NCBI GenBank assembly: GCA_001464035.1
Contig: LNEC01000007.1
Coordinates: 229,960 to 293,959 of the forward strand
From: Bradyrhizobiaceae bacterium Ga0074131
GTDB taxonomy: Bacteria > Pseudomonadota > Alphaproteobacteria > Rhizobiales > Xanthobacteraceae
DNA length: 64,000 nucleotides
Reading direction: 5' to 3'
Shown: positions 27,288-36,424 of the stretch, piece by piece
Layout: every line of letters begins with the position of its first letter
Numbering within the stretch: position 1 is the stretch's first letter
Position numbers and translations under genes: made by a program
The notes under the pieces: generated by a model
Told to the model about the DNA's origin: nothing
Seen by the model: only the letters and a program-made list of their open reading frames with translations
The model's database searches: none

Positions 27288-28916
27288 ATGCATATCGTGC
27301 GTATCGGCGGTGGATCGACCGAACAACACTCCGCCGACGCAGTCGGCGCCAAAGCCGCCAACCTGGCGCGGATGGCGGCTCTCGGTCTGCCGGTGCCGCC
27401 GGCCTTCGTGCTCCCGGTCAAGCTCTGCGCTTCGATCTTGGAGGGGGACGGTCATGCGGAGCACCACCTGCGCGATGGGCTGAAGGACGGCATCGAGTTC
27501 CTGGAGAACGCGACCGGAAAACGCTTCGGCGATCGTCGGCAACCGCTGCTGGTATCGGTACGCTCGGGAGCGGCGCGGTCGATGCCGGGCATGCTGGAAA
27601 CCGTCCTCAACGTCGGCTGCACGTCGAGTGCCGTGCAGGGTCTGATCCGGGCCACTGGCCGGCCGCGGCTGGCGTGGGATTGCCGGCGGCGCTTTCTCGA
27701 GAGCTATGGCGAAGCGGTGCTGGGCCTCGATCCCGAACCGTTCGCGGCGCGCCTCGCCGAGCTGACCGCCAGCGAAAGTGTCGCCAACGATCGCGAGCTG
27801 GATAGTGAAGCGCTGGAACGTCTCGCCGCAGATGAGCAGGCTTTGATCGAAGCTCACGACGACGACTGGCTCGAGGATGCGACGGCGCAGCTCGACTGCG
27901 CTGCAAGAGCCGTCTACCAGTCGTGGATGAGCGCGCGGGCGCAGGCCTACCGCCGCATCGAGAAACTCGACCATCTCCGTGGCACCGCGGTCACGGTTCA
28001 GGCCATGGTATTCGGCAATGGCGGGCCATCATCCGGAGCCGGCGTGGCATTTTCGCGGGATCCCTCAACCGGCAAGCCTCAGCCGATGATCGACCTCGTG
28101 CTGGACGCCCAGGGCGAAGACGTCGTCTCGGGCCGCCGAACGCCCGACACGGAAGAAACCTTCGCTCGCTCGCTGCCAGCGGTCGCGGCCGAACTCGGAG
28201 AGACTCTCAAGCGTCTGGAACGGGAATTCGGCGATGTGCAGGATGTTGAGTTTACGATCGAGGACGGCAAATTGTGGATTCTGCAGACGCGCTCCGCAAA
28301 GCGGACCCCTCGCGCGGCGCTCCGGATCGCCATCGACCTCGTTCACGAAGGACTGATCACGAGGCCCGAAGGAGTGCAGCGGCTCGACGGCATCGATCCC
28401 GCGGCCCTCGTCCAGGTCTCGCTGGCGTCGGCAGATGATCCGGTCACCGCCGGAATCGGCGCGTCAGGCGGCATCGCGGTGGGACGCTCGGCGTTCTGCT
28501 CCGAAAGCGCCCAACGCCTGGCAGCCGCGGGGGAGCCGGTGATCCTGATGCGACCGGATACCAGCACCGCCGATGTCGCGGGCTTTGCCGTCGCGGCAGG
28601 CATCGTGACATCAATCGGCGCCCGCACCGCGCATGCCGCGCTGGTCGCGCGCCAGATGGCGAAGCCCTGCGTCGTCGGATGCAGCGCGATGACGATCGAC
28701 GCCGCGGCCGACCGGGCACAGCTCGCAGGCACAACTATATCGGGAGGCGATTGGATCACCATCGACGGCGACAGCGGCAATCTCTACCTCGGACAACGCG
28801 AAGTGATCGTGAAGCAGCCCGACGCCGAGCTTGACGAAGTCAAGCGGTGGCGCGACGAAGCCGATCGAGAGCGTCCCCGCAAGCGGAACCCGCAGCACGG
28901 GAGTTCGGCCGGTTGA
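27288..28916 (+). CDS. Truncated pyruvate,phosphate dikinase-like protein (ATP-grasp and phosphohistidine domains only)
   Basis: A 542-residue protein matching the first two-thirds of PPDK. ATP-grasp motifs SVRSGAARSMPGMLETVLN (90-108) and DVQDVEFTIEDGKLWILQTR are intact. The swivelling phosphohistidine domain is intact too: GARTAHAALVARQMAKPCV with His449 and the regulatory-type Thr two residues before it. The C-terminal PEP/pyruvate-binding barrel of canonical PPDK (about 870 residues) is absent, and the protein ends naturally with no frameshift visible. It could phosphorylate its own His from ATP but needs another acceptor, as rifampin phosphotransferase does. Confidence 0.8.
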   Translation: MHIVRIGGGSTEQHSADAVGAKAANLARMAALGLPVPPAFVLPVKLCASILEGDGHAEHHLRDGLKDGIEFLENATGKRFGDRRQPLLVSVRSGAARSMPGMLETVLNVGCTSSAVQGLIRATGRPRLAWDCRRRFLESYGEAVLGLDPEPFAARLAELTASESVANDRELDSEALERLAADEQALIEAHDDDWLEDATAQLDCAARAVYQSWMSARAQAYRRIEKLDHLRGTAVTVQAMVFGNGGPSSGAGVAFSRDPSTGKPQPMIDLVLDAQGEDVVSGRRTPDTEETFARSLPAVAAELGETLKRLEREFGDVQDVEFTIEDGKLWILQTRSAKRTPRAALRIAIDLVHEGLITRPEGVQRLDGIDPAALVQVSLASADDPVTAGIGASGGIAVGRSAFCSESAQRLAAAGEPVILMRPDTSTADVAGFAVAAGIVTSIGARTAHAALVARQMAKPCVVGCSAMTIDAAADRAQLAGTTISGGDWITIDGDSGNLYLGQREVIVKQPDAELDEVKRWRDEADRERPRKRNPQHGSSAG

Positions 28917-28996
28917 AGCCGTGATCCCTTGTCGTGACAGCCGAGACGTCAGAGCAAGGGCGCCCGGATTGCCACTCCCTCATCGTTTCCTGATCG

Positions 28997-29010
28997 CTGA
29001 TCCAGATCAA
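28997..29010. promoter_or_regulatory. FNR/FixK-type box upstream of the alcohol dehydrogenase gene
   Basis: CTGATCCAGATCAA matches the TTGAT-N4-ATCAA anaerobic box at all but the first base. Its centre is about 73 bp upstream of the ATG at 29077, a usual distance for a class II FNR-family promoter. Confidence 0.6.
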
Positions 29011-29076
29011 GCAGTCTGAGCAGAGAATATCCCAAGCTTGAAATGATCACCCTGCCTCCTACGAATGGAAGATCAC

Positions 29077-30114
29077 ATGAAAGCCCTCATCTACCTCGGC
29101 CCCGGCGCGAAAGCTGTTGAAGACCGTCCCAAGCCGGAACTTCAGCTGCCGGGCGATGCCATCGTCAGGGTCACCAAGACTACGATCTGCGGAACCGACT
29201 TGCACATTCTAAAGGGTGACGTCGCGACCTGCGCACCGGGACGAATTCTGGGGCATGAAGGGGTCGGCATCATCGACGCCGTCGGCGTCGGTGTGACCGC
29301 GTTCCGCCCTGGCGACCACGTGCTGATCTCCTGCATATCATCGTGCGGCAAATGCGAATATTGCCGGCGTGGCATGTATTCTCATTGCACTACCGGCGGC
29401 TGGATTCTTGGCAACCGCATCGACGGCACGCAGGCGGAATTCGTTCGGATTCCCCATGCCGATACCAGCCTCTATCGGATCCCCGAAGGCGCTGACGAAG
29501 AAGCGCTGGTCATGCTGAGCGACATTCTCCCGACCGGATTCGAATGCGGCGTGCTCAACGGCAAGGTCGCCCCGGGATCTACGGTGGCGATCGTCGGCAC
29601 GGGCCCCATCGGTCTCGCCGCCCTGCTCACGGCTCAGTTCTATTCGCCGGCACAGATCATCATGATCGACCTCGACGACAACCGTCTCGAGGTCGCGCGC
29701 CGCTTCGGCGCAACCCACACCGTCAATAGCACCGACGGCAAGGCGGTCGAGAAGGTCATGGAACTCACGGACGGCATCGGCGTCGATACAGCGATCGAGG
29801 CGGTCGGCATTCCCGCAACCTTCGTTCTCTGTGAGGATTTGATCGCGCCTGGCGGCGTGATCGCCAATGTCGGCGTCCACGGCACCAAGGCCGACCTGCA
29901 TCTTGAGCGGCTGTGGTCGCAGAACATCACAATCACTACCCGACTGGTCGATACAGTGACGACCCCGATGCTGCTGAAGACCGTGCAATCCAAGAAAATC
30001 GATCCTCAGCTCCTGATCACGCATCGCTTCAAGTTCCATCAGATTCTCGATGCCTACGAAACCTTTGGACACGCCGCCGGCACGCGGGCGCTCAAGGTCA
30101 TCATCTCGGCGTAG
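29077..30114 (+). CDS. Zinc-dependent alcohol dehydrogenase (medium-chain)
   Basis: A 345-residue MDR enzyme. The catalytic zinc ligands are in ICGTDLHILKGD and GHEGVG, and the structural zinc cysteines in CGKCEYCRRGMYSHC. The Rossmann motif is VGTGPIGLAA. The segment order resembles secondary alcohol (isopropanol-type) dehydrogenases. I chose ATG 29077, which has GGAAG five bases upstream; the ATG at 29065 has no ribosome binding site. An FNR/FixK-type box upstream suggests use at low oxygen. Substrate is unproven. Confidence 0.85.
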   Translation: MKALIYLGPGAKAVEDRPKPELQLPGDAIVRVTKTTICGTDLHILKGDVATCAPGRILGHEGVGIIDAVGVGVTAFRPGDHVLISCISSCGKCEYCRRGMYSHCTTGGWILGNRIDGTQAEFVRIPHADTSLYRIPEGADEEALVMLSDILPTGFECGVLNGKVAPGSTVAIVGTGPIGLAALLTAQFYSPAQIIMIDLDDNRLEVARRFGATHTVNSTDGKAVEKVMELTDGIGVDTAIEAVGIPATFVLCEDLIAPGGVIANVGVHGTKADLHLERLWSQNITITTRLVDTVTTPMLLKTVQSKKIDPQLLITHRFKFHQILDAYETFGHAAGTRALKVIISA

Positions 30115-30230
30115 GCTTTCCGAACCGTGATCCGCCTCTCGCCGCAAGGCCGCGAACCGATCGAATGTCAACTGCAGGGCATCATCGGCGTCCTGCGATC
30201 AGGTAGCTACTGCACCACAACGATAGCGCC

Positions 30231-31109
30231 CTAGTTCGCGCCTTGCGGCAACAAATGGCGTGAATGAAAGAACAGTTCCACGAGTTTTCCCTTCGCGCCA
30301 AGCAGCGCGAAAATATACTCGGGGACTTCAGCGTCCATTTCCGACACCACGACCTTTGCGATCCGGTCGACGCGGCTCGAGCCGTGCTCCCAGATAAATC
30401 CGATGCCGAGCCGGTTCGCCACGGCTTCCAGCATGCCCTCGCGGGTATTCACGACGATGGCTGGCTCTAGCCGCAGTCCGGCGGTCCGGAAAGCCTTGTC
30501 CACGACGCGCTGGGTGGAGGAATTGCGGGTGCGAAACACCAGCGGATATTGGATCAGCTCGACGACCGAAACCCGGCCCAGCTGATTCAGGGCATGTCCG
30601 GGATGACAGATCGCCACGACGCGCTGGTGTAGACAGACCTCGCACCGAAACCGACGATCCTGAGGCACCTCCGGGAGCACGGCAACGTCGACGCGCCGGT
30701 CGATAACGGCAGCCATGATGTCCGACCAGTTGCCGATCTCCACGCAAATCTGGATTTTCGGATAGAGCGCCTTGAATGCAGAAATCAGCGCCATTCCAGG
30801 CATCGAATTGCCCAGCCCCACGCGCAGTTCGCCTCCGGCCAGTTCCTCGCGCTGCTCGAGAATCGCGACCGCGTCGGCTTCCATCGCCTGGATTCGGCTG
30901 GTCGCGGCATAAAGCTGGCGGCATAGCGGGGTGGCCACCAGGCTGTGGCCATGCCGATCAAACAGCCTGACATTGAACTCGGACTCCAGCTCGCGAACCA
31001 ATTGGGCGATCGAAGGCTGCGTCACACCGAGACGTCTTGCCGCGGCGGAAAAATTGCCAGCTTCAAACACCGCGTTCACGGCTCGCACCCGCGAAGACGT
31101 CAAAGCCAT
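30231..31109 (-). CDS. LysR-family transcriptional regulator
   Basis: A 292-residue LTTR: N-terminal helix-turn-helix (NFSAAARRLGVTQPSIAQLVRELESEFNVRLFDRHG) and a periplasmic-binding-protein-like effector domain. It is divergent from the Ugp-type transporter operon with about 155 bp between, the usual LTTR arrangement, so it probably controls that operon. The effector is unknown; a phosphodiester or phosphonate is plausible. Confidence 0.85.
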   Translation of the reverse strand: MALTSSRVRAVNAVFEAGNFSAAARRLGVTQPSIAQLVRELESEFNVRLFDRHGHSLVATPLCRQLYAATSRIQAMEADAVAILEQREELAGGELRVGLGNSMPGMALISAFKALYPKIQICVEIGNWSDIMAAVIDRRVDVAVLPEVPQDRRFRCEVCLHQRVVAICHPGHALNQLGRVSVVELIQYPLVFRTRNSSTQRVVDKAFRTAGLRLEPAIVVNTREGMLEAVANRLGIGFIWEHGSSRVDRIAKVVVSEMDAEVPEYIFALLGAKGKLVELFFHSRHLLPQGAN

Positions 31110-31193
31110 ATGAATTCAAGCCTCCAGCGCCAGTCAACTCCCAGGGATGCCCGAGAAGGGAAATCCTTGGTTGAGAATAGGCAGATCCTTTGA

Positions 31194-31211
31194 ACGTTAT
31201 GTGACTGTCAA
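31194..31211 (+). promoter_or_regulatory. Weak Pho-box-like site upstream of the Ugp-type operon
   Basis: ACGTTAT (31194-31200) and CTGTCAA (31205-31211) have the 11-bp period. The second unit is close to consensus but the first matches only four of seven positions. The site is 54 bp upstream of the ATPase start. Confidence 0.3.
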
Positions 31212-31264
31212 GCGCCGCTCCTAATCATCGCCCAATGCTGCATGGCAGTTGGGGGCAACGGCGA

Positions 31265-32425
31265 ATGGCGAAGATCGAATTGAACGGCGTCCGCAAGACA
31301 TTCGACTCGGCGGAAATCATAAAGGGAATCGATCTGGCGATCGAAGACGGCGAGTTTATCGCGCTGATCGGCCCCTCCGGCTGCGGCAAGTCGACATTGC
31401 TGCGCATCATTGCGGGCCTGGAGCCCCAGAGCTCTGGCGAGGTGCGCATCGACAGCATTCCGGTCGACGGGATTCGCGCCAGCGCGCGCAACCTCGCGAT
31501 GGTATTTCAGTCCTACGCGCTGTATCCGCATCTGAACGTGTTCGACAATATTGCCGTGCCGCTGCGGATGCGGCGCCATTCCGCCCTTGCGCGCATACCG
31601 CTGGTTGGCCGGCTGCTCCCCGAACGCGCCCGCACCGAACGTGGCATCAGGGAAGATGTCGAGCGGGTTGCCGCCCAGCTCGAACTCTCAGGCCTGCTCA
31701 AGCGCAAACCGGGGCAGCTATCCGGCGGCCAGCGGCAGCGCGTCGCGGTCGGCCGCGCCATCGTGCGCCAGCCGGTCGGCTTTCTGTTCGACGAGCCGCT
31801 GTCAAATCTTGACGCCAAGCTGCGGGTGCACATGCGCGCGGAGCTGGCCCAGTTGCATCGCCAGCTAAAGGCCACCTTTGTCTACGTGACCCACGACCAG
31901 GCCGAAGCGATGACGATGTCCAGCCGTATCGCCGTCATGATCGAGGGCAACATCGTCCAGATCGGCACGCCGGCCGAAGTCTACGAAAACCCGCGTGACA
32001 TCCGCGTCGCGGAATTCGTCGGCAGTCCCAAGATCAATGTCATGCCAGGCCTCGTGCGCGCGGACGGCGGCCTGGAGGTATTGGGCCGGTCACTCGGCCT
32101 GGACACCCCGGCCCCGGCGGGCCGTTGTTCGATCTGCGTACGGCCGGAGCGCATCGAGCCCGATGCCGGTACCGGCGCCATCTCCGGCACGGTGGTGCAT
32201 CTTGAAAATCTCGGCGCGGAAGCCTTCGTTCACGTCAGGGTCGATCGCGTCGAGCTGCCCTTGGTCGCGCGCGTCAACCACGACCGCCGGTTGCCGGCGA
32301 TCGGAAGCGCCATCGACCTCGCCTTTCCGGCCAGCGCGGTCAGGGCATTCGACGCAGCCGGAAGACGCATCGAGGCAACGGCTCCGGTTCGCAGCGGGCG
32401 CGTGCGGGAGAAGGCCCTTGGCTGA
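31265..32425 (+). CDS. ABC transporter ATPase, UgpC/MalK type
   Basis: A 386-residue importer ATPase: Walker A GPSGCGKST at 36-44, LSGGQRQRVAVGRA signature, and a C-terminal TOBE regulatory domain. The GKSTLLRIIAGLEPQSSGEV region and length fit the carbohydrate/glycerophosphate (CUT1) subfamily. ATG 31265 is preferred over 31235, whose ten-residue extension is not conserved in type. It is the first gene of a six-gene unit. Confidence 0.85.
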   Translation: MAKIELNGVRKTFDSAEIIKGIDLAIEDGEFIALIGPSGCGKSTLLRIIAGLEPQSSGEVRIDSIPVDGIRASARNLAMVFQSYALYPHLNVFDNIAVPLRMRRHSALARIPLVGRLLPERARTERGIREDVERVAAQLELSGLLKRKPGQLSGGQRQRVAVGRAIVRQPVGFLFDEPLSNLDAKLRVHMRAELAQLHRQLKATFVYVTHDQAEAMTMSSRIAVMIEGNIVQIGTPAEVYENPRDIRVAEFVGSPKINVMPGLVRADGGLEVLGRSLGLDTPAPAGRCSICVRPERIEPDAGTGAISGTVVHLENLGAEAFVHVRVDRVELPLVARVNHDRRLPAIGSAIDLAFPASAVRAFDAAGRRIEATAPVRSGRVREKALG

Positions 32426-33365
32426 CACCCTCACCGCCGTGGCGATGCCGGCCGAACGCGATACGGTGGCAGCCAGGCCGTCACAAACGCGGAGCCACAA
32501 CCGCACACGCCCTGCGCTGGCGATGGTGGCGCCCGCCTTCGTCCTGATGTGCCTACTGCTGCTCGGGCCGCTGCTCGGCGTCATTGCCCTGTCGTTCACC
32601 GACTACCAGCTCGGAAGTCCCTCATTCTCGTGGATCGGCCTTGCCAATTATCAGGACATGCTGGCCGACAGGGTGTTCTGGATCTCGCTGCGCAATACGC
32701 TGACCTATGTCGCAATCGTGGTGCCTTCGGCGGTGGCGCTGGGACTGGCTGTAGCACTCCTGATCGAAAGCGGCGGCAGCCTGCGGGCGTGGTATCGCAC
32801 CATCTATTTCCTGCCTGTCATGGCGACGCTGATCGCGACGTCGATCGTTTGGGAATTCATGCTGCATCCGCAGTTTGGCCTGATCAACGGGCTGCTGCAC
32901 GGCATCGGGTTCGAGGGCTTTAGCTGGCTGCAGGACCGCCGCACGGCGCTCTATGCGCTCTGCGTGATCGGCATCTGGCAGGCGCTTGGCTTCAATATGG
33001 TGCTGTTTCTCGCCGGCCTCGTCTCGATCCCCCGGCAGCTCTACGACGCCGCCGAGATCGATGGCGCGCATGGCGCCTGGGCCCGGTTCCGGCTGGTGAC
33101 ATGGCCGATGCTGGGACCGACCACCGTGTTCGTGGTCGTCATCACCGGAATCCGCTCGTTTCAGGTTTTCGACACCGTCCACGTCCTGACCAAGGGCGGC
33201 CCCTCGAAATCTTCCGAAGTGCTGATCCACACCATGTATATCGAGAGTTTTGAATTTTTCCGCTCCGGCTACGGCGCGGCGTTGACTGTGGTCTTTTTGG
33301 TATTCGTGCTGCTGCTGACGCTGGTCAAATCGGCGCTGGCGAACCGCGGAGTGCATTACGCATGA
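32418..33365 (+). CDS. ABC transporter permease, UgpA/MalF type
   Basis: A 315-residue inner-membrane permease with six helices and the coupling loop EIDGAHGAWARFRLVTWPMLGP. The TTG at 32418 has GGAG seven bases upstream and overlaps the ATPase stop by 8 bp; an ATG at 32445 is the alternative start. It forms the importer channel with the following permease. Confidence 0.85.
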   Translation: MADTLTAVAMPAERDTVAARPSQTRSHNRTRPALAMVAPAFVLMCLLLLGPLLGVIALSFTDYQLGSPSFSWIGLANYQDMLADRVFWISLRNTLTYVAIVVPSAVALGLAVALLIESGGSLRAWYRTIYFLPVMATLIATSIVWEFMLHPQFGLINGLLHGIGFEGFSWLQDRRTALYALCVIGIWQALGFNMVLFLAGLVSIPRQLYDAAEIDGAHGAWARFRLVTWPMLGPTTVFVVVITGIRSFQVFDTVHVLTKGGPSKSSEVLIHTMYIESFEFFRSGYGAALTVVFLVFVLLLTLVKSALANRGVHYA

Positions 33366-34198
33366 CGCCGCGCCATCGCTCCATCGTCTGGTCCGTGGCC
33401 CGGCATGCGCTGCTGCTGAGCGGCGCCGCGCTCGTTCTGCTGCCGTTTCTCTGGATGATTTCGACGGCATCGAAACCGCAAACCGAGATCTTCACCAAGA
33501 GCATTCACTTCATCCCGTACAGTTTCGCGCTGTGGGACAATTTCGCGACAGCGTTTGACAAGGCGACTCTTTGGCGATTCCTGCTCAACGGCGGCGTGGT
33601 CACGGCGTCGATCTTTGCGCTGCAGGTGCTGATCGCGCTGCCCGCCGCCTATGCGCTGGCCAAGCTGCGGTTCGTCGGTCGCGAAGTGCTGTTCGCGCTG
33701 GTCTTGTTCTGCATCCTGATTCCGCCGCAGGCCACCGCGATCCCGGTGTTCCTGCTGTTTCACAAGCTCGGAATTCTCGACAGCTATGCCGCGCTGATCG
33801 TGCCGTTCACGATTTCGGCGTTCGGCATTTTCCTGATGCGGCAATTCTTCAAGACCATGCCGGACGACCTGATCGAAGCCGCTCGCATGGACGGGATTTC
33901 CGAATTCGGCATTGTCTGGCGGGTGATGCTGCCGACCGCGATCCCGGCGCTGACCGCGTTCGGCATCTTCTCGGTGGTGGCGCACTGGAACGACTATTTC
34001 TGGCCGCTGATCGTACTAAACAGCGAGCATCTGCGCACCCCGCCGCTCGGCGTCGCCAGCTTCCGCAACGAGGAAGCCGGCACCAATTACGGCCCGCTGA
34101 TGGCGGCCGCCATCGTCATTATCGCGCCGCTCGTCGTCGCGTTCCTGCTCGCCCAACGCCGGTTCATCGAGGGCATCACGCTGACCGGTATCAAATAG
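33362..34198 (+). CDS. ABC transporter permease, UgpE/MalG type
   Basis: A 278-residue permease with the EAARMDGISEFGIVWRVMLPTAIPALTAF coupling loop of the MalG group. It overlaps the preceding permease by 4 bp. Six hydrophobic helices are visible. Confidence 0.87.
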   Translation: MTPRHRSIVWSVARHALLLSGAALVLLPFLWMISTASKPQTEIFTKSIHFIPYSFALWDNFATAFDKATLWRFLLNGGVVTASIFALQVLIALPAAYALAKLRFVGREVLFALVLFCILIPPQATAIPVFLLFHKLGILDSYAALIVPFTISAFGIFLMRQFFKTMPDDLIEAARMDGISEFGIVWRVMLPTAIPALTAFGIFSVVAHWNDYFWPLIVLNSEHLRTPPLGVASFRNEEAGTNYGPLMAAAIVIIAPLVVAFLLAQRRFIEGITLTGIK

Positions 34199-34231
34199 AC
34201 CCCAGGTGCAATCGTAACGAAGGAGATATCG

Positions 34232-35515
34232 ATGTTGAAGAGAATGATGGTCGCTGCGCTGGCGGTGGTTGCCAGCGTCGCCGGCGCCCACGCCCAGAAC
34301 CAGACCGAAGTGGTGCTGCAGTATCCCTATCCGGAACTGTTCACCGAAACCCACAAGAAGATCACGGAAGAGTTCGCCAAGGTCAGGCCCGACATCAAGG
34401 TGACCATGCGCGCTCCCTACGAGTCCTACGAGGACGGCACCCAGCGCGTGCTGCGCGAGGCCGTTACCGGCCAGATGCCCGATGTCAGCTTCCAGGGCCT
34501 CAACCGCATCCGCGTTCTCGTCGACAAGAACATTCCCGCCCCGCTGGATGGCTACATCGCCGCGGAAAAGGATTTCGACAAGCAGGGCTTCCACCAGGCG
34601 ATGTTCGATATCGGAACCTCAAGTGGCAAGGTTTACGCGCTGCCGTTCGCAATCTCGCTGCCGGTCGTCTATGTCAATCTCGACCTCGCCAGGAAGGCCG
34701 GCGCCGATCCGGAAAATCTGCCGGTGACCTGGGACGGCATCATCGATCTGGCCAAGAAGATCAAGGCCAGCGCGCCCGACGTCAACGGCATCACCTACGC
34801 CTGGGACATCACCGGCAACTGGCTGTGGCAGGCGCCGGTGTTCGCGCGCGGCGGCTCGATGTTAAATGCCGACGAGACCAAGGTGGCGTTCGACGGACCG
34901 GAAGGCCAGTTCGCGATCCGGATGCTGGCCCGCCTCGTCACCGACGGCGGCATGCCCAACCTCGATCAGCCCTCGATGCGTGCGGCATTCGCTGCCGGCA
35001 AGACCGGCATCCACATCACCTCGACGTCCGATCTGAACAAGGTGACTCAGATGATCGGCGACAAGTTCACGCTGAAGACACACACCTTTCCCGACCTCGT
35101 AGCCACCAAGGGCCGGCTCCCGGCCGGCGGCAACGTGGTGATGATTCTCGCCAAGGATAAGGCCAAGCGCGACGCCTCCTGGGAGGTCGTAAAGTTCTGG
35201 ACCGGCGCGAAAGGTGCGGCGATCATGGCCGAAACCACCGGCTATATGCCCCCCAACAAGATCGCCAACGAGGTCTATCTGAAGGACTTCTACGTCAAGA
35301 ACCCGAACAACTACACCGCGGTCAAGCAACTGCCGCTCCTGACCAAGTGGTACGCGTTTCCCGGTGACAACGGCCTGAAGATCACCGACGTCATCAAGGA
35401 CCACCTCAACACCATCGTGAGCGGCACGCGCACCAAGGAGCCCGATGCCGTTCTCGCCGACATGACCGCCGATGTGCAGAAGCTGCTGCCGAAATCGGTC
35501 GGCTCGGCGCGCTGA
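34232..35515 (+). CDS. ABC transporter substrate-binding protein, UgpB type
   Basis: A 427-residue periplasmic binding protein with a signal peptide cleaved near GAHAQ. The body is that of family 1 solute-binding proteins (LPFAISLPVVYVNLDLARKAGADPENLPVTWD). Its place before two GpdQ-like phosphodiesterases suggests a glycerophosphodiester ligand rather than sugar. A strong AAGGAGATATC ribosome binding site precedes ATG 34232. A GC hairpin follows the gene at 35558-35573. Confidence 0.85.
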   Translation: MLKRMMVAALAVVASVAGAHAQNQTEVVLQYPYPELFTETHKKITEEFAKVRPDIKVTMRAPYESYEDGTQRVLREAVTGQMPDVSFQGLNRIRVLVDKNIPAPLDGYIAAEKDFDKQGFHQAMFDIGTSSGKVYALPFAISLPVVYVNLDLARKAGADPENLPVTWDGIIDLAKKIKASAPDVNGITYAWDITGNWLWQAPVFARGGSMLNADETKVAFDGPEGQFAIRMLARLVTDGGMPNLDQPSMRAAFAAGKTGIHITSTSDLNKVTQMIGDKFTLKTHTFPDLVATKGRLPAGGNVVMILAKDKAKRDASWEVVKFWTGAKGAAIMAETTGYMPPNKIANEVYLKDFYVKNPNNYTAVKQLPLLTKWYAFPGDNGLKITDVIKDHLNTIVSGTRTKEPDAVLADMTADVQKLLPKSVGSAR

Positions 35516-35593
35516 TCTCGGCAGGTCCGGGCATCGCGCCCGTCTTACCTCACGGCGGGGCGCCACGGCGCCCTGCTACTCATACAAACGAGG

Positions 35594-36424
35594 TTGGGCA
35601 TGAAACTCATCCATATGAGCGATATCCATCTTACCGCACCCGGCAACACCATCGGCGGCCGCGATCCCCGGCATAATTTCGAGCGGGCGCTCGACCACGT
35701 CCTGGCGGACCACAGCGACGCCGAGCTGATGGTGATCACGGGCGATCTCTCCGACTGGGGCGACCGGGTGGACTACAAATGGCTGCGGAGCCGGTTGGAC
35801 AGTTTTCCGCTTCCGGTCCGGCTCTGCATCGGCAATCACGATAATCGCTCGGCCTTCTTCGGTGTGTTTCCGGAATACGCCGAGCCCGACGGTTTCGCGC
35901 AAGGCGTGTACGACACTGCTTCCGGCCGCTGCCTGTTGCTTGATACCACCGAGCCCCGGACCCATGCCGGCCGCTATTGCACGCCGCGGCGGGATTGGCT
36001 CGAGCGGCAGCTGTCCGAACATGAAGGGCCGTTTCTGTTGTTCATGCATCATAATCCGATGCCGACCCATCTCGGTCCGATGGACCAGATCCGGCTGCTG
36101 GACGATGCAGCGTTCCGGCAGATCATCGGACGGCACCGGGAAAAGATCCGTCATATCTTCTTCGGCCATTGCCATTTGCCGCTGGGCGGCTCGGTCGCAG
36201 GCGTCCCCGCCACCTCGCTGCGCGGCACCAACCATGCGAGCTATCCCTTGTTTTCCGAGAAACTCATGCTGAGCGCGTCCGACCTGCCCGAATCCTATGG
36301 CGTGGCGTTCGTCGGGCCTGACTACATCACGGTGCATATGGTCGAGTTCGGCTATCGCGGCGCGATCCGGAGCGAGGGATCGCCGGATTACGCCATGTGG
36401 GACCGGGAGACCATGCAGCGATGA
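35594..36424 (+). CDS. GpdQ-like metallophosphodiesterase 1
   Basis: A 276-residue calcineurin-like phosphoesterase. Metal ligands: D8 and H10 (MSDIH), VITGDLSDWG, GNHDN, FMHHNP and FGHCH. Length and motif spacing fit GpdQ/cyclic-nucleotide class III phosphodiesterases, which hydrolyse glycerophosphodiesters. No signal peptide, so it acts on imported substrate. It overlaps the next gene by 4 bp. Confidence 0.85.
   Translation: MGMKLIHMSDIHLTAPGNTIGGRDPRHNFERALDHVLADHSDAELMVITGDLSDWGDRVDYKWLRSRLDSFPLPVRLCIGNHDNRSAFFGVFPEYAEPDGFAQGVYDTASGRCLLLDTTEPRTHAGRYCTPRRDWLERQLSEHEGPFLLFMHHNPMPTHLGPMDQIRLLDDAAFRQIIGRHREKIRHIFFGHCHLPLGGSVAGVPATSLRGTNHASYPLFSEKLMLSASDLPESYGVAFVGPDYITVHMVEFGYRGAIRSEGSPDYAMWDRETMQR

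Noticed and set aside
35558..35573. GC-rich hairpin after the Ugp-type binding protein gene as terminator
   Set aside because: Short stem and no T-run follow it; the phosphodiesterase genes continue in the same direction, so at most it is an mRNA-stabilising or attenuating structure.
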